Source: Deltaproteobacteria bacterium (lineage in GTDB: Bacteria; Desulfobacterota; Desulfarculia; Adiutricales; Adiutricaceae). Taken from it: a stretch of 14,644 nucleotides of DNA. Under the pieces are notes generated by a model. It ran no database searches. It worked only from the letters and a program-made list of their open reading frames with translations, and was not told the origin of the DNA. The translations under genes were made by a program, and so were the position numbers. Location: positions 1-14,644 of the forward strand of contig JAITQT010000395.1 of the NCBI GenBank assembly GCA_031288745.1, given 5' to 3'. Shown here piece after piece: positions 7,586-14,533 of the stretch; positions within the stretch are counted from its first letter, which is position 1; the number at the start of each line of letters is the position of its first letter.

Positions 7586-7591
7586 ATTATA
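7586..7591 (-). promoter_or_regulatory. Probable -10 box for rluB
   Basis: A perfect TATAAT reads on the minus strand at 7591-7586. A TTGCAA-like -35 lies 19 bases upstream, a weak match with long spacing. The resulting 5' leader would be about 35 bases, ending in AAGATAGG just before the rluB ATG. Confidence 0.45.
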
Positions 7592-7911
7592 GCTTAAATA
7601 GCCCCATAAATTGCAAATAGTAAGTTTTAGGGAGGAGAACTTAAGAGTTCGGTGATAACTTCTTTAATTAAAAACTTTAAGGCGCTAAGCCTAAATTACT
7701 AGGAACAACGGTTGTCAGGGCTATTTCTCATCTTATAGAATTAATTATTATATGAATCGAGTTTTAAAAACCGACCATAATAGCTAAAATACCGACCTCA
7801 AAAGTAGCCTCAAAAGAGCGCGGTTAAAATATCAAGGGGAGCAAAAAACTATATTACCGCTAAAAAGATAACCTCTAGCTAAGCTAGCGGAAAAAAAGGA
7901 CTAGAGAGCGG
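7592..7911. other. Intergenic region between recO and rluB
   Basis: No gene is apparent in this spacer on either strand. It contains small inverted repeats: GAACT/AGTTC near 7637-7650, AGGC/GCCT at 7680-7692 and, about 25 bases after the recO stop, CTAGC-TAA-GCTAG at 7875-7887 nested in CCGCTA/TAGCGG (7857-7862, 7885-7890). The last could slow or end recO transcription, but the T-run placement is not that of a canonical terminator. Confidence 0.5.
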
Positions 7912-8673
7912 TTAAGAACCTAATAACTGCTTTAGCACTCTTAGGCTCTTAAAGCCCCGTCCGGCATCAAGGCTGGCCCTATGTTCAAAAAAGCTCTCGG
8001 CTAGAGAGATATCGCCCTCTTCTAGCTCGGGGCAAGCGTCGTGGCGATTAGTTAGCTCTAATGCCTTAAGTAAGTTACAGTTTAAGGGCCAAATGGGGTC
8101 ATCCGCTTGGTTAGAGTAATTAGGGTCTCCCCATTGGGGCGGCTTAAGTTCTAAGGCGTTCCCCTCAGCGGTTAAATTTAGCCCAAAACCAGCTAGCTCT
8201 AGGTAGCATTTGACAAAGCCTATAGATAAGCGTCTAGCCTTTAGAGCGGGCGGACTAAAATTATTTAAATCAGAAAGGGCCTTAAAATGGCGCAAAATTA
8301 GGTTAAAAGAGCCCTCGGCCGGAGAGGCTTGGCTCTCAAAGGCCTTAACTAGCTCTAAGGCCTTAGCGGCCAAAGCCGCGCAAACTGGGTGAGGGGGAAG
8401 GAGAGGGGCCCTAGGGTTCACCTCGCCTCGCTCAACGAAAGAGAGAGCTGCGTTGGGCCGGCTCCTAATATAATACCAAGCCGCTCGGCCAGGATTTAAA
8501 AGGCCATCGCCAAAGCGTCTTACGCTATGGCGGGCGTTTTTAGCCAACGCTGCGATTAGCCCATTTTCTCTAGTGAGAAAGGTGACTACATAATCGTTGT
8601 CTCCGCGGTCTATCCGCTCGATCACAACTGCCCCCAATCGTTGAGGGGGCGGCAGGCCGGGTCGGATGTTCAT
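7912..8673 (-). CDS. recO: DNA repair protein RecO
   Basis: The 253-residue protein fits RecO, which with RecR loads RecA onto SSB-coated single-stranded DNA. The N-terminal OB-fold region (about 10-90) carries GAVVIERIDRGDNDYVVTFLT, then LAKNARHSVRRFGDGLLNPG, the typical basic turn after the OB fold. The helical part includes RLSIGFVKCYLELAGFGLNL, matching the helix before the usual zinc site. The paired CxxC cysteines present in many RecO proteins are not seen; their loss is common. The start ATG at 8673 overlaps the TGA of the upstream radical SAM gene (ATGA), with TAGGGA eight bases ahead as a fair ribosome site. It is the last gene of the Sel1-radical SAM-recO cluster. Confidence 0.85.
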   Translation of the reverse strand: MNIRPGLPPPQRLGAVVIERIDRGDNDYVVTFLTRENGLIAALAKNARHSVRRFGDGLLNPGRAAWYYIRSRPNAALSFVERGEVNPRAPLLPPHPVCAALAAKALELVKAFESQASPAEGSFNLILRHFKALSDLNNFSPPALKARRLSIGFVKCYLELAGFGLNLTAEGNALELKPPQWGDPNYSNQADDPIWPLNCNLLKALELTNRHDACPELEEGDISLAESFFEHRASLDAGRGFKSLRVLKQLLGS

Positions 8674-9749
8674 ATAAAGTCCCTAGTTTTAATCTTCTCA
8701 AGGTTATGGAGCAAACGGTTGTATTTAGTCATGCGGCATTGAGGGCAGCGAACTAAACAATCTTCGCCTTTGGCCGCTAAAGCTACCCGCTTAAGGCGCT
8801 TTGGGCCCGACCAGATTTGTTTAAAGCTTTGTTCGGTTAGGCTACCTAAGGATCCGGCTGGCAAATCAAAATCCCGTCGGCCGCAAAGCCAGACCGAGCC
8901 GTCGGCCGCGATAACGCACGATAAGCTGTGGGCTAGACACGGCAGGCCGTCGTTGCCTTTACCTAGGTTATCTTTCATGGCCCCAAGATTTACGGCAAAA
9001 GCGTTATCGGCCATGTTGGCTAAAAAGTCAGCTGAATTTTGGCTTTCTAGCTCGGCGTGATCGACCACCGGCCTAAGGTGGAGGTAATCGACTCCGATTT
9101 TTTTTAACCGCAAGGCTAAGGCTAAGAGCGAATCGGGCCTATCGTTTAGATTAGTTAGCACGTAACCCACCCCCACGGTAGGCCTAGGGGTAAGATTAGT
9201 AAGCTTAGATAAGTTATCTAAGACTTGTTCAAAATAGTCGCGCCCTTTAAGGGCTAAGTAATTATTTCGATCGCCAGCGTCTAAACTAATTCTAACCCAC
9301 TGAAATTGACTAACCAGCTCGGCCCAGCGATCTTGACCCAAGGGGGGCCCAAATAGGCGGATTCCATTGGTAATCAGCCCGAGCTTAAGCCCCGATTTAA
9401 GTGCCTTTTCAACGGCAATTTCAAATAACCACGATAGGGTTGGCTCTCCGCCCCCTTCTATAGTCACCCCACGGGTCTCGCCAAGGGATAAATCTATAAA
9501 AAGATCTTCTAAAAGTTCGGCCGTTAAGAGATCGGGGAGGGTTTGTCGTAATTTAAGATCAGAGCACCATGGGCATGAAAGATCGCAGTTATTAGTTAAG
9601 CTTAGCTCCACCGAGATAGGGTAGCTAAGATCGGCCCCCTCGCGATTTAGCCAAAGAGAAGAGAGCTTATGGGGAAAGAGCAGTATTTTTTCTAAGCCTA
9701 TCTCGTCGGAACGTTGAAGTAAAGAGGGGGCAAGGGTTTTTAAACTCAT
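8670..9749 (-). CDS. Radical SAM / SPASM-domain enzyme
   Basis: The 359-residue protein carries the 4Fe-4S motif C55-DLS-C59-PW-C62, GGGEPT at 99-104 (SAM amino-group binding), LGLITNG at 123-129 and RISLDAG at 153-159. The C-terminal SPASM-like region has C271, C278, C289, C331, C335 and C338, the spacing expected for auxiliary Fe-S clusters. It is likely a cytosolic enzyme modifying a peptide, protein or small molecule; no substrate is evident. It overlaps the Sel1 gene at its start and recO at its stop, both by ATGA, so the three are translated from one message. It is not an obvious recent duplicate of the 573-1595 enzyme: the flanks of the Fe-S motif and the C-terminal cysteine pattern differ. 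Confidence 0.87.
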   Translation of the reverse strand: MSLKTLAPSLLQRSDEIGLEKILLFPHKLSSLWLNREGADLSYPISVELSLTNNCDLSCPWCSDLKLRQTLPDLLTAELLEDLFIDLSLGETRGVTIEGGGEPTLSWLFEIAVEKALKSGLKLGLITNGIRLFGPPLGQDRWAELVSQFQWVRISLDAGDRNNYLALKGRDYFEQVLDNLSKLTNLTPRPTVGVGYVLTNLNDRPDSLLALALRLKKIGVDYLHLRPVVDHAELESQNSADFLANMADNAFAVNLGAMKDNLGKGNDGLPCLAHSLSCVIAADGSVWLCGRRDFDLPAGSLGSLTEQSFKQIWSGPKRLKRVALAAKGEDCLVRCPQCRMTKYNRLLHNLEKIKTRDFI

Positions 9750-10417
9750 CGTTTGGCGTCGGCGGCCCCCGAATAAAGGGCGAGCATGGATTGATAATAG
9801 TTTTTCAGGTGCGAAAGTAATCTCGTCAAGGCCTGGTTGGCCGTAAGTCGACCAAGATTGAGCGAGAGCCAGGCGTCGAATTCCTCGTGATCGTTATCGG
9901 AGCGGCCATTATCTAAAAAAGGCAAAATGAAGCGAGTTTGGCGACGGTTAAGGTTTAAGCGATAGGGCCGCTCAGCCTTTTCTAGTTCTTGAGAAATATT
10001 AGGGTATAAGCTAATTAACTCGTCCTTAAGCCGCCTTTTAAGCTCCAAGGCCTCCGGCAGAGCCAAGAGGTCTTGGCGGCAGAGGATTCGATGGGCCATG
10101 GACCAGTTTTTTTCCACTCCATGGCCCTGGGCGTACATTAAGGCCAGGGCGAAGGCTGCCTGGGTATCGCCGTTGGCTGCGGCCATAGTTAGCCACTGTC
10201 GAGCTAAAGAGAGATCCGAGGGCACTAATTCGCCTTGTTGGTAGATAAGACCCAACAGGCGTTGGGCTGGAGAAAAACCCATCCGAGCGGAACGTTCTAT
10301 GAAGTCAACGGCCAATTGTGGATCTTGCTGGCGATCGGGGCCAGTGAGATAAAATTTCTTGCCCATCTCAAAGAGGCCTTCGGGCGTGGTATCTTCGAAT
10401 TGAGTTTTGTTGGTCAT
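9746..10417 (-). CDS. Sel1-like repeat protein
   Basis: The 223-residue product has about three Sel1 (SLR) repeats in residues 12-117. Signatures are AVDFIERSARMGFSPAQRLLG, ARQWLTMAAANGDTQAAFALA and MYAQGHGVEKNWSMAHRIL, the alpha/alpha hairpins that form protein-binding solenoids. The second half (118-223) is helical, charged and not recognised. No signal peptide is visible, so a cytosolic adaptor role is likely. Its stop overlaps the start of the radical SAM gene. It could bring the enzyme together with its partner, but this is inference from gene order only. Confidence 0.75.
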   Translation of the reverse strand: MTNKTQFEDTTPEGLFEMGKKFYLTGPDRQQDPQLAVDFIERSARMGFSPAQRLLGLIYQQGELVPSDLSLARQWLTMAAANGDTQAAFALALMYAQGHGVEKNWSMAHRILCRQDLLALPEALELKRRLKDELISLYPNISQELEKAERPYRLNLNRRQTRFILPFLDNGRSDNDHEEFDAWLSLNLGRLTANQALTRLLSHLKNYYQSMLALYSGAADAKR

Positions 10418-10542
10418 AAACTAAAGACCGCCCAGGCTAAGGATTTAGGCCAAGTCTTAAGACAGAGGCCTATTGGTCTTACTTTCTCTAGATAGGTAAA
10501 TATGTTTGCGTCACTATCGCCGGCCAAGGGCACTTTGACCAT
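10414..10542 (-). CDS. Possible 42-residue ORF preceding the Sel1 gene
   Basis: From ATG 10542 the frame reads MVKVPLAGDSDANIFTYLEK and continues to a TGA at 10416-10414 that overlaps the Sel1 ATG as ATGA. The same 4-bp overlap joins every later pair in this cluster, which is the main support. The frame stays open about nine codons upstream of the ATG with coding-like residues, so it could also be the 3' remnant of a longer gene. There is no clear ribosome site (AAGG touches the ATG). It has one Cys and no recognised domain. It could be a small leader or substrate peptide, or chance. Confidence 0.35.
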   Translation of the reverse strand: MVKVPLAGDSDANIFTYLEKVRPIGLCLKTWPKSLAWAVFSL

Positions 10543-10646
10543 CCTTTTTTCGAAAACCTTAGTGGAGATACGGCCATAAGGTTAGGAAGACTTTAAGATA
10601 TAGTTTAGGTAATGAGGCTAACTTAGTTCTTTTAAATGCTAATTTA
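10543..10646. other. Spacer upstream of the Sel1 cluster
   Basis: Short A/T-rich stretch between the small ORF and MITE copy 2. The promoter of the Sel1-radical SAM-recO cluster should lie here or within the MITE, but no convincing -35/-10 pair was found. Confidence 0.4.
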
Positions 10647-10933
10647 GTAACCGTTCACCAAGTCTTTTTTCACGACGTTGCGGCTAGTAGCGACTTTCGA
10701 GTTGCAATTAAGTTTTAGCATACCCTTAAGATCTAAACATTAGTTCTTTTGAAGTTTCTACTTAGCTCTCTGCTCCAACCATATATTTTAACTTGGATTA
10801 ATGTTAAAACTACTAAGCTCCTATAGGGGGCTACTATTGTTGCGGTATGTGTCGTCCCTTTCAAATAGGCTTGGCACCGCAACGTTCTCTCTTGTGAACG
10901 GGCCCTTAAACGTTAACATTTTTGAACGGACAC
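10647..10933 (-). mobile_element. MITE copy 2 (287 bp, near-perfect 8-bp target duplication)
   Basis: This copy is inverted relative to copy 1. It starts GTAACCGTTCAC on the plus strand and ends TGAACGGACAC. Flanks are CTAATTTA (10639-10646) and CTACTTTA (10934-10941), 7 of 8 identical, taken as a target duplication with one later mutation. The right flank contains the map stop codon TAA (10941-10939), so insertion occurred exactly at the end of map and the duplication preserved its stop. The internal stem GTTGCGGT (10839-10846) / ACCGCAAC (10876-10883) is intact, while the first subterminal hairpin has two unpaired changes. Confidence 0.88.
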
Positions 10934-10938
10934 CTACT

Positions 10939-11712
10939 TTAAGGTAGCGTTAAAATCTCGTGGCCGTCTTCAGTTACAGCTACCGTGTGCTCGAATTGGG
11001 CCGAAAGTTTACCGTCTACGGTTACTGCGGTCCAACCGTCCTCAAGGATTTTTACGTCGAAAACACCTTCGTTAATCATCGGCTCTATGGTAAAGACCAT
11101 GCCTGACCTTAGTCTATAGCCGGTACCTCTCTGGCCAAAGTGGGGCACGGAGGGATCTTCGTGAAACTTTAAACCTACTCCGTGGCCTACGAAAAAACGA
11201 ACCACTGAAAAGCCTTGGGCTTCAATGTATTCTTGGATAGCCGCTCCGATGTCACCTATCCTAGAGCCTGGCCTAACGGTTTCGATAGCTAAATCGAGAG
11301 ATTTTTTTGTCGCCTGACATAGTCTAACCCCATTGTCCGAAACGTTTCCAACCAAAAAAGTTCTGGCAGTGTCGCCGAAATAGCCGTCTAAAATTGTCGT
11401 GACGTCAATTTTAACTAGATCCCCGTCATTAATTTTTGTGGTCCCGGGGATACCGTGAACCACCACGTTGTTAATAGAAATGCAGCAGCTGGCTGGAAAA
11501 GGCTTTTGTTTGTTCGCCAAGCGGCTGCCCCCGTAGCCTAAGGTAGCGGGGTAGGCCCCTCTTTCGACGATGAAGTCGTAGATGAGTTTATCAATCTGCT
11601 TGGTGGTTATGCCCGGGACCAAGAGCGGGGCGACGTAATCAAGAGTTTGGGCGGCCAATTGTCCGCTTAGCCTAATTTTTTCAATTTGTTCTTTAGTTTT
11701 AAGGTAAATCAC
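10939..11712 (-). CDS. map: Type I methionine aminopeptidase
   Basis: The product removes the initiator methionine from new proteins in the cytosol. All dinuclear metal ligands are visible (numbered from the TTG at 11730): D109 in KIDV, D120 in GDTART, H183 in GHGVG, E216 in TIEPM and E247 in QFEHT; H92 in VVHGIP is the conserved substrate-site histidine. Most family members begin with IYLKT preceded by one Met, so the GTG at 11712 (V-IYLKTKEQ) is preferred, giving 257 residues; the TTG at 11730 would add six residues (MFRFFN). Neither has a well-placed ribosome site. The AAGGAAAT nearby better suits an ATG at 11734 that opens only a six-codon out-of-frame peptide. MITE copy 2 abuts the stop codon. 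No neighbour is close enough for an operon. Confidence 0.92.
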   Translation of the reverse strand: MIYLKTKEQIEKIRLSGQLAAQTLDYVAPLLVPGITTKQIDKLIYDFIVERGAYPATLGYGGSRLANKQKPFPASCCISINNVVVHGIPGTTKINDGDLVKIDVTTILDGYFGDTARTFLVGNVSDNGVRLCQATKKSLDLAIETVRPGSRIGDIGAAIQEYIEAQGFSVVRFFVGHGVGLKFHEDPSVPHFGQRGTGYRLRSGMVFTIEPMINEGVFDVKILEDGWTAVTVDGKLSAQFEHTVAVTEDGHEILTLP

Positions 11713-11943
11713 GTTAAAAAACCGAAACAATCATGATAAATATTTCCTTTATTTTGAAGAAAAATAGTTAATATTATGTGTTTATTGTTATATTAATAAT
11801 ATAAGTAATAAGGTTAATTTTAATCGAAGCGTAAAACTTCTGAAAAGCAAAATAGTCTAAAAATTAACTAGTAATAAGGCTATATTGTAAATTTAAGGAC
11901 TGATAAAGGGGACTTTTTATGCTTCGAAAAATTTATATTAGTT
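11713..11943. other. A/T-rich upstream region of map with a 17-base palindrome
   Basis: No gene is supported. TTATATTA-A-TAATATAA at 11788-11804 is a perfect palindrome with 8-base arms, in the position of an operator about 60-75 bases upstream of map. It is made only of A and T in an A/T-rich stretch, so it may be chance. The map promoter must be here but cannot be picked with confidence. Confidence 0.4.
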
Positions 11944-12199
11944 GTAACCGTTCACCAAGTCTTTTTTCCCCACGTTGCGGCTGGTAGCGACTTTAGAGTT
12001 GTAATTAAGTTTTAGCATACCCTTAAGTTCTTAACATTAGTTCTTTTAACGTTTCTACTTAGCTCTCTGCTCCAACCATCATATTTTAACTTTGATTGAT
12101 GTTAAAATTACTAAGCTCTTATAGGGGGCTATTGCTGCGGTATGTGTCGTCCCTTTCAATAGGCTTGGCACCGCAGCGTTCACATTTGTGAACGGACAC
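11944..12199 (-). mobile_element. MITE copy 3 (256 bp, perfect 8-bp target duplication)
   Basis: Same orientation as copy 2: it starts GTAACCGTTCAC and ends GTGAACGGACAC. TATTAGTT lies directly outside both ends (11936-11943 and 12200-12207), a perfect 8-bp duplication. The last base of the right duplication is the last base of the lipoprotein gene stop codon TGA (12209-12207). This copy is about 30 bases shorter than the others because it has one subterminal hairpin unit instead of two. Its internal stem is GCTGCGGT (12134-12141) / ACCGCAGC (12170-12177), with a compensatory pair change relative to copies 1 and 2. Confidence 0.9.
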
Positions 12200-12206
12200 T
12201 ATTAGT

Positions 12207-12659
12207 TCATTTATTATAAGCCGAGGAGAGGCGAGATTGGCAAACGAGCCAGGTAGCCGATAATTTTTTTTTGTTTTTTAACATGCCTACGAACTCAAAG
12301 GTTCCTGTGGCGTTGGCCGCCAGATAAGTAGGGGAGACGTGGCTTTCACCGAAAGCCGTGGGTGAACCGTTTTGGTCGTGGAGAGTGCAAGATAAATAGG
12401 CCCCTTGCACTGATTGGCCCGTAAGGTTAACCACAGTGCCGACCACGCGAATGTGGTCCTGGCTAATTAAATTTCTGTGGTATTCGACCACTGTAACCTT
12501 AAGACTTCCAGGTACCATCTGTATGGCGTCGGAGGTCACCGGGGCTAATTTTTCACCAGGTACGCTAATAGAGCAAGAGCAAATAAAACCAACTACCATT
12601 AAGGCGAAGGTAGCTAAAATAACCTCGGTCGTCCGGGCCGTGAGAGAGAAAGAGTTCAT
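12207..12659 (-). CDS. Putative lipoprotein with FxLYD-like beta domain
   Basis: The 150-residue product begins with a short polar stretch and a hydrophobic segment (13-28) ending in ICSC. C29 would suit a non-standard lipobox (I-C-S-C), making it a periplasmic lipoprotein; if not lipidated it is still probably exported. Residues 52-140 (LKVTVVEYHRN, HIRVVGTVVNLTGQSVQGAYLSC, LHDQNGS, FEFVGML) follow the pattern of FxLYD-like Ig-fold domains found in secreted proteins. Function is unknown. The ATG at 12659 is preceded by GAAGAAGAA, a weak ribosome site. A good -10 box lies about 210 bases upstream, suggesting a long leader. MITE copy 3 touches its stop codon. Confidence 0.65.
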   Translation of the reverse strand: MNSFSLTARTTEVILATFALMVVGFICSCSISVPGEKLAPVTSDAIQMVPGSLKVTVVEYHRNLISQDHIRVVGTVVNLTGQSVQGAYLSCTLHDQNGSPTAFGESHVSPTYLAANATGTFEFVGMLKNKKKLSATWLVCQSRLSSAYNK

Positions 12660-12899
12660 TGGTTCTTCTTCGCCAAAAATTCCGCCTTTAGCGAGGCAGT
12701 AACTGGCGTCCTTACCTTTAATCTAAAAAAGGTGTGCCTAAAAAAGGCTTCTCAGAAAGCTTAAAGCCCATTGGTAGTTTTTATCCTTTCCCGAGGCGAT
12801 GGGGCAGAGTGCGGTAGAAAGCTTTAAAATCTCTTATCAAGCGCGGCGGGCCGCCGTCAACTCGGTCACCATTATACCACGAACTTAGGTTATAGTATC
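12660..12899 (-). promoter_or_regulatory. Probable promoter and long structured leader of the lipoprotein gene
   Basis: A perfect TATAAT reads at 12876-12871 with a poor -35 (GATACT, 17-base spacing). The implied leader is about 205 bases. It opens with a strong GC hairpin, CGGCGG/CCGCCG at 12844-12856. Near the gene it has GCCT-TTTTT-AGGC (12736-12748), a GGCTT/AAGCC pairing just upstream, and a direct repeat TTTAA(A)GCTTTCT around 12754 and 12815. No known riboswitch family was recognised. A free-standing small RNA is an alternative. Confidence 0.4.
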
Positions 12900-13100
12900 G
12901 CTTCGAGGGAGGAAAAAAGAGTAAATTTTTTTTTTCTCTCAAGTCTTTAAGTGCTCTTTGGAGTCGTATACGGGATTATGGCTAAAACTATAATAAATTA
13001 TCACGAATTTCTCAGCGATTATCAATATAATGTGCTTTAAGTGGGCAAGTTCTAGCCCGATCATGATACAATAAACTAATATGAGTCTCGGTCAAAAAAA
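12900..13100. other. Intergenic region at the start of the accessory zone
   Basis: No supported gene. A 20-codon plus-strand frame at 12978 (MAKTIINYHEFLSDYQYNVL) has a coding-like look and could be a decayed gene start, but it has no continuation. Confidence 0.35.
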
Positions 13101-13349
13101 TCATGGATTCATGATATAGAACATCGGACAACGAAGATAGTTAGGTGAGCCGCTAGGGAGGATTGTAGGGGGGAAAGTGGCGCTAGCCCGAGTTTCGGAG
13201 TTAGAAAATATGCAAGGTGTAGGCCATTGCGGCCAGGCTACTATTGCTTGAATTCTTTGGGGTGCGTTCTTAGCATAAGAATATAACCATTTTGAAAAGT
13301 ACTGCCAATAGATGACGGATTTCTTCCCATACCTAAAGAGAATCATCAT
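13101..13349 (-). CDS. Doubtful 82-residue ORF
   Basis: The frame is open over 82 codons from tandem ATGs at 13349 but has no ribosome site, no signal peptide and no recognised domain. The opposite plus-strand frame gives coding-like text (GEPLGRIVGGKVALARVSEL then further pieces) interrupted by five stops, which may mean this interval is a decayed gene on the plus strand or a non-coding mobile remnant. Listed because it is open, not because it is convincing. Confidence 0.2.
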   Translation of the reverse strand: MMILFRYGKKSVIYWQYFSKWLYSYAKNAPQRIQAIVAWPQWPTPCIFSNSETRASATFPPTILPSGSPNYLRCPMFYIMNP

Positions 13350-13772
13350 GAGGCTTAATAATCTAAATCTTTTGCACCGATAATTCGATAATTTTGGGTA
13401 TTTATCTGGTTACTTCTTTAATGGTTAATTTTGAGAACGCCATAAATATAAGCCTAGGGGATTAAAACGAATCAAATGCTCTATTATTAAAATAATCATA
13501 TAAATTTAATTTATAGTTTAGACATGTAATATATCATATTTTAATTAATTAATTAAATGTTTGTTTTCTTTACATTTAGATTTTTTAGAAGTAATAGTTT
13601 ATTTATCAGGTATAAAAATTATAATAATTATTTAGAATTTTTATTAAATAATTAATCTAAATAAAAAATAATTGCTAAAAAGTAGCTCTTTGGATATTAC
13701 ATTTTTATAAATGATTTTTAATTAGATTTTGAAGTTAATTCAACTAAGTGTAATAATATAATACTAATTATC
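13350..13772. other. Very A/T-rich non-coding block
   Basis: From about 13440 to 13770 the sequence is overwhelmingly A and T, clearly more than elsewhere. It contains a TTAA-type run (TTAATTAATTAATTAA at 13541-13556) and an inverted pair ATTTAGATT (13574-13582) / AATCTAAAT (13654-13662). No gene, DnaA-box cluster or iteron was found. It separates the housekeeping segment from mobile remnants and may be foreign or decayed DNA. Confidence 0.5.
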
Positions 13773-14090
13773 GTCACTCATTCCGAAGCTCCTGAGGCTT
13801 GTGAGGTCAAAGTCAGCCTAAAACCCCCTAAGGAAGTATCGCCCGTATCTATTCAATCCCCTACGGATCCTGATGCTGGCTATGATGCCCATAAGGGGAC
13901 AGGTTACCAAGCTCAAATCACTGAAACCTACTTTCCCATCAACAGCTTCAGCCAACTCTGATTCAGATAGACCTCAATTGCGGTTGATTTCGTCCGTAAC
14001 CGTCGAAAGCGCCGCGCCGCAGCCCATGGTGCTAACGCTGTGGTCCCAGTAATAGAAGAGCTATTTGCGAAGTGGTTATTTGCGGGTTAA
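13773..14090 (+). pseudogene. Fragment of an IS1182-like DDE transposase, frameshifted
   Basis: The frame from 13773 gives PVSIQSPTDPDAGYDAHKG followed by TGYQAQITETYFP, a block characteristic of IS1182-type transposases just ahead of the catalytic core. It then hits TGA at 13959. The next piece (LISSVTVESAA) is in the +1 frame, and AAHGANAVVPVIEEL returns to the first frame and ends at TAA 14088-14090. Both ends of the protein are missing. This is a dead internal remnant. Confidence 0.75.
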
Positions 14091-14168
14091 AACATATTCA
14101 GACAACGATTTTGCTATTCCCTTTGGTTGAGAATTCGGCGAAGTTCGATAAATAGCTCCATTTTTGTC

Positions 14169-14477
14169 TTACCAAAAATTATTACCTCTTTTGTCTTGCC
14201 AAATGATTGTTCCGTCAATGTATTTATTCTCAATGACATACATAGTATGTGGAACATTGTTGTTGAGTTCCCATTCTTGCTCGGTCACAGATACAACATT
14301 GCGGTACTCGGCTTTAGCTAAACCAGTTCGTTTAATGCCGTCCGCCATGATTGCGCCAAAAACTTCAAGGTATTCTTTATATTCTTCAAAGCTAAGCCTT
14401 AATTGAATTTCGTCATCCGTTATCTCAGTTATTGTTGCCCCTTTTAACGGAAGCAGATTCTTACGAAACCCACCTCT
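14169..14477 (-). pseudogene. Unrecognised gene fragment with no normal start codon
   Basis: A minus-strand frame of 102 codons is open from just after a TAA (14480-14478) to the TAA at 14171-14169. It reads with normal protein composition: KNLLPLKGATITEITDDEI, then SFEEYKEYLEVFGAIMADG, AEYRNVVSVTEQEWELNNN and TMYVIENKYIDGTIIWQDK. The first ATG is at 14348, deep in the protein; a CTG at residue 8 is the only earlier candidate. Upstream lies a nested palindrome that may have disrupted the 5' end, although AAAGAGGTGG there could be a ribosome site for a lost start near AAG-AAT-CTG. No domain was recognised. It may be a phage or accessory gene. Plus-strand frames over this interval are shadows. 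Confidence 0.5.
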
Positions 14478-14505
14478 TTACGACGCCCGTTACGGGCCGG
14501 AGGTG
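14471..14505. repeat. Nested palindrome
   Basis: CACCTC (14471-14476) pairs with GAGGTG (14500-14505), and inside it GCCCG-TTA-CGGGC (14485-14497) forms a second perfect hairpin. The GC-rich structure stands out in an A/T-rich area, between two minus-strand ORF pieces. It could be an intergenic structure, or a palindromic insertion that broke a gene. Confidence 0.5.
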
Positions 14506-14533
14506 ATGCCAGAGGCGGCAAGATAATTAATAG

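Noticed and set aside
7857..7890. Intrinsic terminator after recO
   Set aside because: Short stems overlap and compete, and the T-run is not directly after the stem on the minus strand.
13440..13770. Replication origin in the A/T-rich block
   Set aside because: No DnaA-box cluster, no iterons and no dnaA/dnaN or replication gene nearby.
14127..14406. Two plus-strand open frames of 64 and 80 residues
   Set aside because: The minus strand over the same bases gives a longer, better-composed protein (14169-14477); the plus frames are shadows.
14471..14505. Integron attC site
   Set aside because: No GTTRRRY-type core sites, no integrase and no cassette layout.
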